Counted from the first letter of the stretch, positions 6,377-16,118 are shown. The stretch is DNA of 64,000 bases from Parasutterella excrementihominis YIT 11859 (GCF_000205025.1 NZ_GL883745.1:1-64000); one strand, 5' to 3'. The notes: a model not told the origin generated them from the sequence alone. Translations and numbers: made by a program.

Positions 6377-9175
6377 ATGAAGAAGAATTTTGATGTCACC
6401 GGAATGACATGTTCAGCCTGCTCTAATCGAGTAGAGAAGGCTGTGTCGCACGTACCCGGCGTTGAAGACGTGAACGTCAATCTGCTGAAAAACAGTATGA
6501 CCGTCGATTACGACGAAACTAAAACCGGACTGGAGCAGATCATTCAGGCGGTGACGGACGCAGGCTACGGTGCGAGTGAAAAGCAGGCTGCAGGTTCTCC
6601 TGCTGCTAAATCCGTCGATCCCACGCTGGCGGCCAAAAAGGAAGCCGCACAGATGAAGACTCGTCTGTACGTTTCGCTCTTTTTTGCGGCCATCCTCATG
6701 ATGCTGGCAATGGGTCCGATGGTAGGGATGCCGCTTCCGGAAGTCATGTCCGGAACAAAGGGTGCACCGATCAATGCTCTGACACAGTTCCTTTTAGCTC
6801 TGCCGGTTGTCTTCGTGAATTTCAAGTATTTCACGGTCGGATTTAAGACGCTCTGGCAAAGATCTCCGAACATGGATTCTCTTGTGGCGATCGGATCTTC
6901 GGCCTCCATGTTGTTCGGACTCTTTGCGCTTTACATGATGCTCTATGCATTAGGACAAGGCGACGAGGCAACACTTCATCATTACGCGCACAACTTGTAC
7001 TTCGATTCTGCCGCGATGATCCTTGCCCTGATCACATTGGGCAAGTACTTCGAATCCAGAGCTAAACATAAGACGACGGACGCCATTTCTCAGTTGATGT
7101 CCTTGGTTCCTGATAAAGCTGTCGTTTTAAAGGATGGCAAAGAGACGGAAGTTCCGGTCAGTTCCGTTCAAGTCAGGGACATCGTTGTCTTAAAGACTGG
7201 CAGCCGAGTGCCGGTCGATGGAATTGTCGTTAAAGGCTCGGGCGCCTTGGATGAATCTTCTCTTACCGGAGAAAGCATTCCTGTAGATAAAAAGGAAGGA
7301 GAAGAACTGTCCGCTTCGACGCTTCTGACGCAAGGCTATATCGAAATGCGGGCCACGAAGGTCGGCGGTGACACAGCCTTAGCCCAGATTATTAAATTGG
7401 TGGACGAGGCGACTTCCACTAAGGCGCCGGTCGCCCGCTTAGCAGATAAAGTCAGCGGAATCTTTGTTCCGACAGTCATCAGCATCGCAATCATTGCTGC
7501 CATCGTTTGGATGTTGTGCGGATATTCCTGGGAGTTTGCGCTTGAGATTGCTGTTTCCGTACTTGTGATTTCCTGCCCGTGCGCATTAGGTTTGGCGACC
7601 CCGACCGCCATTATGGTGGGAACCGGTCGCGGTGCACGAAACGGTATTCTTTTCAGAAGCGCAGAAGCCATCGAATCCTTAGAAAAAGTCGATGCCGTGG
7701 TTCTCGATAAGACCGGAACAGTGACTTCCGGCAAACCTTCTCTGACGGACGTCATAGCTTTCGGGAACGTAAAACCTGAAGAACTTCTCACGCTTGTCGC
7801 TTCTGTTGAGCAGAAATCCGAACATCCTCTGGCGACTGCCATTGTCGAAGGTGCTAAAGCGCTCAATCTTTCTTTGAAGGAAGCTTCTGACTTTGTCCAG
7901 CAGCTTGGCAACATTTCCGGAACCTGCGACGGCAAATCAGTCCGTATCGGCAATAAGTCGGTGATTTCTTCGGAAGATGCTAAAACGAAAGAACTTGCAG
8001 ACGGACTTGCCGACGAAGGAAAAACGCCGCTTTACGTCATCGCTGACGGCAAAATGGTCGGACTGTTAGCGATCGCGGATCCGATTCGTCCGGACAGCAA
8101 GCAGGCGATTGAAGCCATGCAGGCTAAAGGCAAAGAAGTTTGGATGCTGACCGGCGACAATGAAAAAACCGCCCGTGCCGTGGCTGCTCGTGTCGGTATC
8201 AAGAACGTTCGAGCCGAAGTCAAGCCTGCCGACAAAGAAGCCGTTGTTCGCGAACTTCAGGCTCGGGGCAAGAAAGTTCTTATGGTGGGCGACGGCATTA
8301 ACGATGCTCCCTCACTGGTTAGAGCAGATGTCGGTGCTGCTATCGGCGCCGGAACCGACGTAGCAATTGAAGCGGCAGACGTTGTGCTGATGAAGAGTCG
8401 TTTGTCTGACGTGGTCAACGCTTCGGCCTTGTCTCATTCGACGATGCTCAATATTCGTGAGAACTTGTTCTGGGCGTTCATATACAACATCATCGGCATT
8501 CCGGTTGCTGCAGGCGTTTTCTACACGGCTTTCGGATGGATTCTGAATCCGATGATCGCGGCAGCAGCGATGAGCATGAGCTCCGTGAGCGTGGTAACGA
8601 GCGCGCTTCGTTTGAGAGGCTGGAAACCGGTACTGAGAGATTCAGGAAACAGTGATAAATCTTCTGATCAAGTATTGCTTCCCTCACTCCGGCAGCTGGC
8701 CGATGTTGCTGTTGAGGCTGAACAAAAGGACGCAACGGGCTTCGTTTATAAAGTAGGCGTCGAAGACATGATGTGCGAACACTGTGTCAAAGCAGTTAAA
8801 GGCGCATTAGAAAAAATTCCGGGCGTAGTTTCTGCCGATGTTTCGTTGGAACAGAAGAGTGCCGTTGTCCGCGCAGATCGTGCCTTGTCTCAAGAAGAGG
8901 TAACGGATGCGATCAAGGCAGAAGATTATGAAGTGACGTCTTTTGAAGCAGTTTCCACTCCGAAAGAAGCCGTCGCAATCAAGATTGACGGCATGATGTG
9001 TGAACACTGCGTGAAAGCTGTAACAAAGGCACTTTCCGGGATTGACGGCGTTACGGTGCTGTCGGTTTCTCTTGAAGACGGATTGGCCAAAGTGGCTGTT
9101 CCGGAAGGTTTTGATACTGAAAAACTGAAGGCTCCGATTGAGGACGAGGGTTACCAAGTCGTCAATATTGAGTAA
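6377..9175 (+). CDS. copA: Cu(I)-translocating P-type ATPase with N- and C-terminal metal-binding domains
   Basis: 932 residues, longer than most bacterial CopA (about 730-830). Order: N-terminal HMA domain with GMTCSAC (Cys12, Cys15), eight membrane segments, the A-domain loop SLTGESIPV, the ion-path CPC motif in SCPCALGLATP (about 399-401), the phosphorylation site DKTGT (about 444), SEHPLATAI (the HP locus) and the hinge GDGINDAPSL. After the last helix come two further HMA-like domains, each with a MMCEHCVKAV site (about 798 and 875). P1B-1 ATPases export cytosolic Cu(I). Two metal-binding domains at the C-terminus in addition to one at the N-terminus is an unusual arrangement. It is divergent from the HxlR gene. 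Confidence 0.95.
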   Translation: MKKNFDVTGMTCSACSNRVEKAVSHVPGVEDVNVNLLKNSMTVDYDETKTGLEQIIQAVTDAGYGASEKQAAGSPAAKSVDPTLAAKKEAAQMKTRLYVSLFFAAILMMLAMGPMVGMPLPEVMSGTKGAPINALTQFLLALPVVFVNFKYFTVGFKTLWQRSPNMDSLVAIGSSASMLFGLFALYMMLYALGQGDEATLHHYAHNLYFDSAAMILALITLGKYFESRAKHKTTDAISQLMSLVPDKAVVLKDGKETEVPVSSVQVRDIVVLKTGSRVPVDGIVVKGSGALDESSLTGESIPVDKKEGEELSASTLLTQGYIEMRATKVGGDTALAQIIKLVDEATSTKAPVARLADKVSGIFVPTVISIAIIAAIVWMLCGYSWEFALEIAVSVLVISCPCALGLATPTAIMVGTGRGARNGILFRSAEAIESLEKVDAVVLDKTGTVTSGKPSLTDVIAFGNVKPEELLTLVASVEQKSEHPLATAIVEGAKALNLSLKEASDFVQQLGNISGTCDGKSVRIGNKSVISSEDAKTKELADGLADEGKTPLYVIADGKMVGLLAIADPIRPDSKQAIEAMQAKGKEVWMLTGDNEKTARAVAARVGIKNVRAEVKPADKEAVVRELQARGKKVLMVGDGINDAPSLVRADVGAAIGAGTDVAIEAADVVLMKSRLSDVVNASALSHSTMLNIRENLFWAFIYNIIGIPVAAGVFYTAFGWILNPMIAAAAMSMSSVSVVTSALRLRGWKPVLRDSGNSDKSSDQVLLPSLRQLADVAVEAEQKDATGFVYKVGVEDMMCEHCVKAVKGALEKIPGVVSADVSLEQKSAVVRADRALSQEEVTDAIKAEDYEVTSFEAVSTPKEAVAIKIDGMMCEHCVKAVTKALSGIDGVTVLSVSLEDGLAKVAVPEGFDTEKLKAPIEDEGYQVVNIE

Positions 9176-9212
9176 CTCATTAATTAAGTAAATTTATTGG
9201 GCCGAGTAAGAT

Positions 9213-10172
9213 TTAATTCTCCTCGGCTCTTTGTTCAACCGGATTAGCCAAGATCGTTTCAAAAGCTCGCTTAACGTAGGTAAGAAGTTCTTCAGTGAAA
9301 GGCGGTTTATGCGCGGAAGATGCATAAACGGCCCAAATATCAACGAGGATGCCTCGATATTCAGGAAGAACGACTTCCAAGCGGCCTTCAAGAACATCAA
9401 GAAGGGACTCAGAAATCGGAAGATAAGCAATTCCCTGGCCCCGCAAACAGGCCCGGAAGAGAGGTTCACTGTAATTACAAGCAAACTTAGGTGCGACTTT
9501 AAGTTTTTCTCGTCTATCGCCATGCGTGAACCACCATGTGTAGACGCCGCGTCCTTTGACATGCAATAGCTCCTCGCCTAAGTCTTCGTCAATCACTAAG
9601 TTGTGCAGAAGATCTTGTTTGAGAAGATCTTTGATTGTTTCCGGCCTGGAGTGAGTGTCTAAATAAGAAGGTGAAGCACACATCCATGAATTAGATTTTC
9701 CAAGGCTTCTCTTGATATAGAGAGGGTTGACTTTGCCCCCGATCTGAAACCGCAGGTCGATTCTATTTTGAACCAGCGGCAGAGGAGAGGCCGATAGTAG
9801 CAGCTCTATCCTTAGACCCGGATGTAATTTCTGAAATTCTTCGATTAGCTCGGGAAGTTTGAAATTCGCATAAGTTGTCGCGATATTGATGCGGTAAAGA
9901 CCGTCGTATTTTTCTGAGTGTCGTGGAGAATGGAAAATATCCGAAGCCATGTTCAGCAGTTCGCGAGCTCTCGGCAAAAAACTTTCTCCGGCAGAGGTCA
10001 AAGAAACCCTGCGTGTGTTCCGGAACAAGAGCTTTTGATTTAAATCCTTTTCCAGCTCTGCCATTAATCGGGTGACCGTGGGTCTGGAGAGGTTTAAAGA
10101 ACGTGCCGTCTCATAGAAGGAACCGGTTTCTGCGATCTTGGAAAACACTTCTAACTTTGTTAGCCGATCCAT
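9213..10172 (-). CDS. LysR-family transcriptional regulator
   Basis: A 319-residue LysR-type regulator. The N-terminal helix-turn-helix (ETGSFYETARSLNLSRPTVT, about residues 15-34, followed by the wing helix MAELEKDLNQKLLFRN) is clear; the rest is the periplasmic-binding-like effector domain. It is transcribed divergently from the flavoprotein operon starting at 10318, with 145 bases between starts, so it most likely controls that operon in response to its substrate. It is convergent with copA, separated by 37 bases that contain a short GCCGAG/CTCGGC hairpin. Confidence 0.93.
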   Translation of the reverse strand: MDRLTKLEVFSKIAETGSFYETARSLNLSRPTVTRLMAELEKDLNQKLLFRNTRRVSLTSAGESFLPRARELLNMASDIFHSPRHSEKYDGLYRINIATTYANFKLPELIEEFQKLHPGLRIELLLSASPLPLVQNRIDLRFQIGGKVNPLYIKRSLGKSNSWMCASPSYLDTHSRPETIKDLLKQDLLHNLVIDEDLGEELLHVKGRGVYTWWFTHGDRREKLKVAPKFACNYSEPLFRACLRGQGIAYLPISESLLDVLEGRLEVVLPEYRGILVDIWAVYASSAHKPPFTEELLTYVKRAFETILANPVEQRAEEN

Positions 10173-10317
10173 TTTCTATTATTCCAAAAAATGAAATAGT
10201 CTTATTATTTTCTAATCGAATTATTTAATTAATTTTACTTAGTATTTCCGACAGAAAGGCAACTTAATTTTTACCGTTCTTCTGGTTTAAGACGCAATTT
10301 CCATTTAAGGAGTAAAA
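10173..10317. promoter_or_regulatory. Divergent LysR/flavoprotein control region
   Basis: An AT-rich region with several T-N11-A arrangements around 10180-10240, as expected for LysR binding, but no single clear operator. The plus-strand gene has a strong ribosome site (AAGGAG at 10307-10312). Confidence 0.4.
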
Positions 10318-11808
10318 ATGACATTCACCAGACGGAAATTTTTTACTTTCAGCGGATCTGTGGCAGCCCTCTCTTTATTCAGTCAAGCAGAGGCAATGCC
10401 CGTTGAACCTCCGACAAAATACGACGGGGATTTTGATATTGTTATTGTGGGCGGTGGCGGCGCCGGTTTGTCAGCAGCCTGCGCGGCATCAGAACTAGGC
10501 GCTTCAGTTCTTGTTCTTGAGAAAAGACCTTTTCTTGGCGGATCCTCTCTTATTACCGACGCAATGTTTGCCGTCGGAGGAACGAAATTACAAAAATCCA
10601 GAAATATTAAAGATTCTCCGGAACTCTATGCGAAAGATTTGTATGAAGTCGGTAAACATTTCAATCAAAAAGGACTTCCGGAAGCTCTTTCCCAAGCAGC
10701 GTTAAAACAGTATGAGTGGATGGAAAATGTGTTAAATGTCCATCCCTTCACGCTGGAGCATCAGGGCGGCCAATCAGTTCCTCGGTCACATCAATTTAAG
10801 GCACCGGAAGTTATCGAAGCCATGACGAAATTTGCTCGAAGTCACGGTGTGAAGATCTTGACCGGAGTTTCAGCCAATCGTTTGTATTGGGATGAAAAGG
10901 GAAAAAGAATCTGCGGTGTTAAAGCGGTTAATGCTAAGAAAGAGATTCTGAGTTTTCATGCCAAACGAGGCGTTATTGTCACTTCAGGCGGATTTGCAAG
11001 AAATCCGCAGGTCCTTCAGCGTTTTGCTCCGTATCTTAAAGATGTCCAGGTACTTTCAGGCACAGGTTCTTTAGGAGAAGGAATGTTAATGGCGCAAGCC
11101 TATGGTGCCGATGTTAGAGATACTTCCTTTATCGCTGCTACCTTCGGCGCCAAGAAAGGCATGACAGACATAAGTGAATTGTCCTTCATCCAATTTAACG
11201 GAGGCGTTGTCGTCAATAAAGAAGGGAAGCGATTCGTTGATGAATCAAAAACCTATATGGAGATCAGCGAGCAGGCGGTCAAACAGCCGGAAGGCAAAGC
11301 CTATACGGTTTTTGACAGCAATATTGTTAGAGAAGCAGTAAAAGATACTCCGGCACTTTCGAGGATGTGGCTCGCGATTCCCGAGGGCAGGATACCCGAT
11401 TACGTTTACTCAGGAAATACATTAGCGGAAGCAGCGAAAAAGGCTGGTATGGATGGCGCCGAACTCGAGAAAACAATTAAAAAGTACAACGAAGACGTAG
11501 CAAAAGGCACAGATTCAAAGTTCGGTCGGCAGTATTTAGAAGGAAAGGTCGGGAAGCTCGTAAAAATCGAGAAAGCACCGTTTTTCGTATTTCCGACATC
11601 AAGCGTTATTTTCGGAACCTACTGCGGCTTGCTTATCAATGCGTATGCACAGGTTATAGATGTGTTCGGAGATGTTATTCCGGGACTCTATGCGGCAGGA
11701 GAGGTAACGGGCGGTCTCCACGGAGCGGGCTACATGAGTGGTTCAGGGTATGCAAAGGCCCTCAGTTTCGGAAGAGTGGCCGGTCAAAAAGCTTTTCAGG
11801 ATAACTGA
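10318..11808 (+). CDS. Tat-exported FAD-dependent oxidoreductase, fumarate reductase flavoprotein family (paralogue A)
   Basis: A 496-residue periplasmic flavoenzyme. The N-terminus has a twin-arginine signal (TRRKFFTFSGS, cleavage near QAEA at about 26). FAD binding is shown by IVIVGGGGAGLSAA (about 41-54) and VIPGLYAAGEVTGGLHGAGY near the C-terminus. Compared with Shewanella fumarate reductase, the dicarboxylate-binding residues are missing: the HHTMGG-type His is replaced in FGTYCGLLI, the NRLGGN Arg is replaced in GAGYMSGSG, and the proton-donor Arg region reads ESKTYMEIS. It therefore probably reduces (or oxidises) something other than fumarate; a catalytic Tyr as in ketosteroid dehydrogenases is possible. 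No heme domain is fused, so an external electron donor is needed. Confidence 0.87.
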   Translation: MTFTRRKFFTFSGSVAALSLFSQAEAMPVEPPTKYDGDFDIVIVGGGGAGLSAACAASELGASVLVLEKRPFLGGSSLITDAMFAVGGTKLQKSRNIKDSPELYAKDLYEVGKHFNQKGLPEALSQAALKQYEWMENVLNVHPFTLEHQGGQSVPRSHQFKAPEVIEAMTKFARSHGVKILTGVSANRLYWDEKGKRICGVKAVNAKKEILSFHAKRGVIVTSGGFARNPQVLQRFAPYLKDVQVLSGTGSLGEGMLMAQAYGADVRDTSFIAATFGAKKGMTDISELSFIQFNGGVVVNKEGKRFVDESKTYMEISEQAVKQPEGKAYTVFDSNIVREAVKDTPALSRMWLAIPEGRIPDYVYSGNTLAEAAKKAGMDGAELEKTIKKYNEDVAKGTDSKFGRQYLEGKVGKLVKIEKAPFFVFPTSSVIFGTYCGLLINAYAQVIDVFGDVIPGLYAAGEVTGGLHGAGYMSGSGYAKALSFGRVAGQKAFQDN

Positions 11809-11923
11809 TCTAAACAGGAAGAAGTTAGCTGTTATCAATGGTGACTTGCAGAAGCTCTTACATTGGTTAATTCGGAGCTTCACTAGATTCTCGCAGGTCC
11901 GCATTATCACATAGGAGAAAGTG

Positions 11924-13405
11924 ATGGAAGTTTCAAGAAGAAATCTTTTCAAGGGAATGACCGTCAGTGCATTAATGATGAGTGCACCGGCATTTGCTCA
12001 ACTGGAAGCTCCGCAAAAATGGGATGCTGAATATGACATCGTGATCGTGGGAGGCGGCGCTGCCGGATTATCAGCTGCAACTGTGGCAGCTGATGAAAAG
12101 CTCTCAGCGGTCTTATTTGAAAAGCAGAGTTTCCTCGGTGGTTCCTCTGTACTTAACGGCGGAATGTTTACTGTTGCAGGGACAAAGGAACAGGAAAAAC
12201 AGGGCATCAAAGATTCTCAGGAACTGTTTTTCAAAGACATGATGCGTGCGGGTAAGAATAAAAACAATCCTGATGTTGTCAAAGCTTTTGTTAAAACAGC
12301 AAACGAGCAATATGACTTTATTCTGAACAAGCTCAAACTTCATCCTGACATGGTGGTCCATCAAGGCTATCAAAGCGTTCCGAGATCCCATCATTTCGTG
12401 ACTTCTCAAATTCTGACGGCTATGGCCGCTTACGCAAAGAAGGGCGGCGTCAAAATTGAGACAGGAGTTAAAGTACTCCGCTTGGTCTGGAATAAAGATC
12501 ACAGTCGGATTGCAGGCGTTGAAATTGAGAGCAAAGGCAAAAAACAATTCGTATTGGCGAAAAAGGGTGTTCTTTTGGCTGCCGGGGGCTTCTCAAGAAA
12601 TCCCGAATTGCTAGGCCGTTATAATCCTCCGCTTGAAAGTGCAGCTTCAATAGCCGGCGCCGGCACACAGGGTGATGGAATCTTGATGGGACTTTCTGTC
12701 GGGGCAGACATGCTTGATGTGGCTTATATCAAAGCGACATATGGATTCAGATTGAATCCGAAGCATATTGACGAGCAGTCTCAGTTGTACTGGTCCGGCG
12801 GCATTATCGTCAACAAAAACGTCAAGCGTTTTACAGACGAATCTCAGTCATACAAGGTCTTGGCAGACTTTGCTTTAGCTCAGCCTGAAGGAAAGAGCTA
12901 TATTGTCTTTGACCGCCAAATGGCTGAAAACGACTTCAAGAACAATCCCCAGGGACGTATCTTGATCGAATCTATTGTTAAAGAAAACAAAGTTCCTGAA
13001 TGGATTTTTGCGGGCGAGACAATCGAAGATGCGGCAAAGAAAGCCGGCCTTAATCCAAAAGAATTGGCGAAGACTGTTAAAGAATACAACGAAGGAATCA
13101 AGAATGATTCGGACGCATTCGGGCGTAAGACTTTGGTGGACACTAGCGGCAAACCTATCCCGTTAGATAAAGGACCGTTCTACATCATGCCCGCCACTGC
13201 GGCAGTTATCGCGACTTACTGTGGATTGAAGATTAACAAAGATGCCAAGGTTCAAAATGTATTCGGTGAAGTTATTCCGGGTCTCTGGGCTGCCGGGGAG
13301 ATGACCGGCGGAGTTCATGGTGCGGGTTACATGTCTGGATCTGCCTTTGGAAAGGCTCAGACTTTCGGTCGTATTGCTGCAAAGGATATTGCTAAACAGA
13401 AATAA
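11924..13405 (+). CDS. Tat-exported FAD-dependent oxidoreductase, fumarate reductase flavoprotein family (paralogue B)
   Basis: A 493-residue paralogue of the preceding gene with the same architecture: Tat signal (VSRRNLFKGMT, cleavage after AFAQ), FAD motif IVIVGGGAAGLSAA, and the same non-fumarate active-site replacements (ATYCGLKI, GAGYMSGSAFG, DESQSYKVL). ATG at 11924 is used: AGGAG at 11913-11917 is correctly spaced for it but too close for the GTG at 11921. The 115-base gap after paralogue A may carry its own promoter. It is followed 61 bases later by the TIGR04076-like gene, which it probably shares a transcript with. Confidence 0.87.
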   Translation: MEVSRRNLFKGMTVSALMMSAPAFAQLEAPQKWDAEYDIVIVGGGAAGLSAATVAADEKLSAVLFEKQSFLGGSSVLNGGMFTVAGTKEQEKQGIKDSQELFFKDMMRAGKNKNNPDVVKAFVKTANEQYDFILNKLKLHPDMVVHQGYQSVPRSHHFVTSQILTAMAAYAKKGGVKIETGVKVLRLVWNKDHSRIAGVEIESKGKKQFVLAKKGVLLAAGGFSRNPELLGRYNPPLESAASIAGAGTQGDGILMGLSVGADMLDVAYIKATYGFRLNPKHIDEQSQLYWSGGIIVNKNVKRFTDESQSYKVLADFALAQPEGKSYIVFDRQMAENDFKNNPQGRILIESIVKENKVPEWIFAGETIEDAAKKAGLNPKELAKTVKEYNEGIKNDSDAFGRKTLVDTSGKPIPLDKGPFYIMPATAAVIATYCGLKINKDAKVQNVFGEVIPGLWAAGEMTGGVHGAGYMSGSAFGKAQTFGRIAAKDIAKQK

Positions 13406-13466
13406 GTAACTTAACTTAGGCGGGGATTTAGTTAAGTCCCTGCCTAATCATTTGATTGGAGTCAAA

Positions 13467-13862
13467 ATGAAACATCGCGTGAAAGTAACTGTGTTGGATA
13501 CTCTGCTTTATGAAGATCTTCAGCGTGAGTATTGTCAAAATCCTTGCTCAGGCAAATGCCCCGTCTACAACAAAGGCGATGTTTTTGTCTTTTACCGTGA
13601 AGACGGAAAGGACAGTTTTTGGCAGTGCGGCTTGAATACATTAGTCTCAACAAATGGGAATCCGGCGGAGGTAGCCGGTGGCTCCGCTAAGCCTTTTTGT
13701 TCCGAAGCTTGGGATGCAATATCAAGGTATATCTACACCGGTCTGCAGGGCGGTTCGATTATGAAAGGCTGGATGAAGGAAGAAAACACCATGATTGCCT
13801 GTTGTTCTGATGGCACGAGACCAGTCATTTTTAAAATTGAAAGGATCGACGTGTCGGAATAG
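13467..13862 (+). CDS. TIGR04076-like small protein
   Basis: 131 residues. The start KHRVKVTVLDTLLYEDLQRE, the CSGKCPVYNKGDVF block, AKPFCSEAWDAISRYIY and the end DGTRPVIFKIERI fit the TIGR04076 family, small proteins of unknown function found in anaerobes beside oxidoreductases. There are seven cysteines, including CQNPCSGKC and CC, which suggests metal or redox chemistry. GGAG at 13458-13461 selects the ATG at 13467. It is the last gene of the flavoprotein cluster; I infer a role in maturation or electron supply only from position. Confidence 0.75.
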   Translation: MKHRVKVTVLDTLLYEDLQREYCQNPCSGKCPVYNKGDVFVFYREDGKDSFWQCGLNTLVSTNGNPAEVAGGSAKPFCSEAWDAISRYIYTGLQGGSIMKGWMKEENTMIACCSDGTRPVIFKIERIDVSE

Positions 13863-14024
13863 AAACCAGTCGTATGTCGCAACTAAGTCATGGGCGATGC
13901 ATCGCTTGTTCGTAGGTTCCAAGAAAACTTATAACCTTGTTGCGTAGTATGAAGGCGCAATGGATTGAAGTGGAACGCTTCGATGAAAATTTTATCTTCC
14001 AATCTTTTGAAATCCAAAATTTAA

Positions 14025-14059
14025 CGGCCGCTTCCCAACAAGAACCTCGGAAACGGCCG
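14025..14059. terminator. Hairpin between convergent genes
   Basis: An 11-bp stem with one C-A mismatch (14025-14035 with 14049-14059) in the 225-base gap between the TIGR04076-like gene and the convergent sulfatase gene, followed by an AT-rich stretch. The rest of the gap holds nothing I recognise. Confidence 0.55.
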
Positions 14060-14087
14060 CCTTATTTAAATTGAGGGGGCTCAAAGT

Positions 14088-16118
14088 CTATTCTTGAAGG
14101 CCTTTCCTCACAATGTATTCACTAATCGCTCTTTGGGCCCTTGCTTCTTTACCCATTGTCTCTTGTTCATTGGAACAAGATTCGGCCTTAACGAGCTTGT
14201 CGTCCCGCCAGTTGTAACACTCTAAATTTTTCCCATTGAGTGTTACCATCCCCGGTTTTCCGATAACGAAGCCAGATCCTGACCAGCCAATGAAAGAGAC
14301 GGCACCTTCTTCGGTATCTTTAGCAAAAAGGTTCCTGCCTTTTTCGTTTCCAAGGATTTTTCCTGTGGACATCGCTAAAAGAGAAGGAAGAATGTCCCTG
14401 TGAGAAACCCATCGATCAGTATCGACGGATGCTTTTAAATTTTGATCAGGGAGCCAAAATAGGACAGGGACCCCGAAAACATGGTGCCAATTGCCCTCAG
14501 ACTGATACCTCATTCTTGCGTTGTGATCCCCGGTTGCTGCCACGATCGTATTTTTCAACCAACCTTTATTCCTAAGGTCAAGAATGAAATTTCCCAAAGA
14601 GTTAGCCGCATACTGATAAGTCTTCAGAAGCATTTTCATGTTTCCGTCATAAGAACCCTCAAGATTGATGGTCTTTGGCAGCTTACTGATATCTACTTTT
14701 GAAACTTGTTCTCCGTCCGGAACCTTAAAAGGCGGATGATTGGTCGTCGAAAGCATCATGATAAACACAGGCCTTCCGGTTCCCTCTGCCTCTTTCAGCA
14801 AATCTTCAGCGAACTTAAACATCCACTTATCTCCGATTCCCCAAGGGCTTTTCTCGGCGTTAGGAAATTTTTCTCCGATGGCGGCTTGACCATAGATCTC
14901 TTCGAATCCATAGAACTTAAAGGTGTCATTGATTTGACGCCAAGGTTCAGGGCAGCCTGTAAGGAAGATCGTTCTGTATCCTGCTTCCTTAAAAGCTCGT
15001 ATTTGGGAGAATGAAAGTTCTTTTCTTCCGTAGATGCTCTGAGATATCGGACTTATCGGAGTGTCAAAAAGAAGGCCTTCCAGAGAAGGAAAAGTTCCGT
15101 TTTCGATACTTACGGCTTTTCGGAAGACGACTGCATCTTCTAAAGCGGTATCCAAAGCTCCTAACGTGTTGTTCACTAGTGAATCATGAGAGTTAAAAAT
15201 GTCTCCGCTCATTGATTCCATGACGGCGAAGACAACATTAGGTCTAAAACTTAACTGTGTGGACGTATGTGCTCTAACAGCAAGATCTTTTTTAGCCTCT
15301 TCAATATTCGAATATCCGAATTTAGTGAGCGCTTGAGAAGGTTCTCCTTTGATCTGAAAATTTCTCCAGGCTTTAGTGGCTTCATATAAAGCTGCGGCTC
15401 CATTAGGAACAGAAGCATTGATTAACTGAACTTTACTGACTGCGAAATCTTCCTGTCGAAGCGGAAATTTTCCAATTGAACCGCGTATAAAAAAGGCAAA
15501 AAGAAGGATGCTGACAATACTTAGTAAAAAGAGTTGATAGTCTCTGGGACTTGCCTTAAGTCGGTTGAAGAAAAGAGAAGCTGCGACAAAAGGAACTGCG
15601 ATGCCGCAGAATAAAACTAAAAGATAACTTAAGATTGGCCAATCTTGCCAAAGCGTTTGTAATATGGCCTTTGTGTCGTCCTGGAAAAAACCGAATACTA
15701 AAGGGCTTATAGGAGTCTTGTAAAAACTAAAAAATCCGAAATTAACGGCGTCCAAGAGGACCATTCCGAACAGACCAAACCCTGCGAGAACGGCTGCATA
15801 CTTAAAAAGGAACGGTTTCCAATATGAAAAAAGGAAAACCAAAAAAGCTGGAAGCAGCGCTAACGAGAGCCATTTAGCATCTACACGAATCCCAACCCCT
15901 AGCGCAGGGAGAAAATTGGCGCCGGTAATGTTGAGGCCCGCAGAGAAATAATAAAGAAAGAAAATGCGGAAAAGGCTTAGAACAATTATCGAGGCAATAA
16001 AGAAAACGACGGCCTTAAAGAAATGTTTTAACCAATAATCTTCTTGTTCAATTGAAGTTTCGTGATCCATAACAACGTAGGTAATTAATTCGTGCTGTTT
16101 AGAATTAAAGTTATGCAT
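14088..16118 (-). CDS. LTA synthase-like membrane sulfatase/phosphotransferase
   Basis: 676 residues. About five membrane helices occupy residues 30-210, followed by a periplasmic sulfatase-fold domain of the LTA-synthase/phosphoglycerol transferase type: FRPNVVFAVMESMSGD (metal-binding Glu), NGTFPSLEG with the nucleophile Thr near 342, TTNHPPF and ATGDHNARM (metal ligands). Such enzymes move glycerol-phosphate or phosphoethanolamine from lipid donors onto glycans. Its place at the end of the LPS locus suggests it decorates core or O-antigen. An internal ATG at residue 17 is an alternative start. Confidence 0.85.
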   Translation of the reverse strand: MHNFNSKQHELITYVVMDHETSIEQEDYWLKHFFKAVVFFIASIIVLSLFRIFFLYYFSAGLNITGANFLPALGVGIRVDAKWLSLALLPAFLVFLFSYWKPFLFKYAAVLAGFGLFGMVLLDAVNFGFFSFYKTPISPLVFGFFQDDTKAILQTLWQDWPILSYLLVLFCGIAVPFVAASLFFNRLKASPRDYQLFLLSIVSILLFAFFIRGSIGKFPLRQEDFAVSKVQLINASVPNGAAALYEATKAWRNFQIKGEPSQALTKFGYSNIEEAKKDLAVRAHTSTQLSFRPNVVFAVMESMSGDIFNSHDSLVNNTLGALDTALEDAVVFRKAVSIENGTFPSLEGLLFDTPISPISQSIYGRKELSFSQIRAFKEAGYRTIFLTGCPEPWRQINDTFKFYGFEEIYGQAAIGEKFPNAEKSPWGIGDKWMFKFAEDLLKEAEGTGRPVFIMMLSTTNHPPFKVPDGEQVSKVDISKLPKTINLEGSYDGNMKMLLKTYQYAANSLGNFILDLRNKGWLKNTIVAATGDHNARMRYQSEGNWHHVFGVPVLFWLPDQNLKASVDTDRWVSHRDILPSLLAMSTGKILGNEKGRNLFAKDTEEGAVSFIGWSGSGFVIGKPGMVTLNGKNLECYNWRDDKLVKAESCSNEQETMGKEARAQRAISEYIVRKGLQE

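Noticed and set aside
7336-7953. 205-codon minus-strand open frame inside copA
   Set aside because: Antisense shadow of the ATPase core, no independent start or domain.
14025-14059. Direct repeats of ACGGCCGC
   Set aside because: The two copies pair as a hairpin between convergent genes, so they are better read as a terminator.
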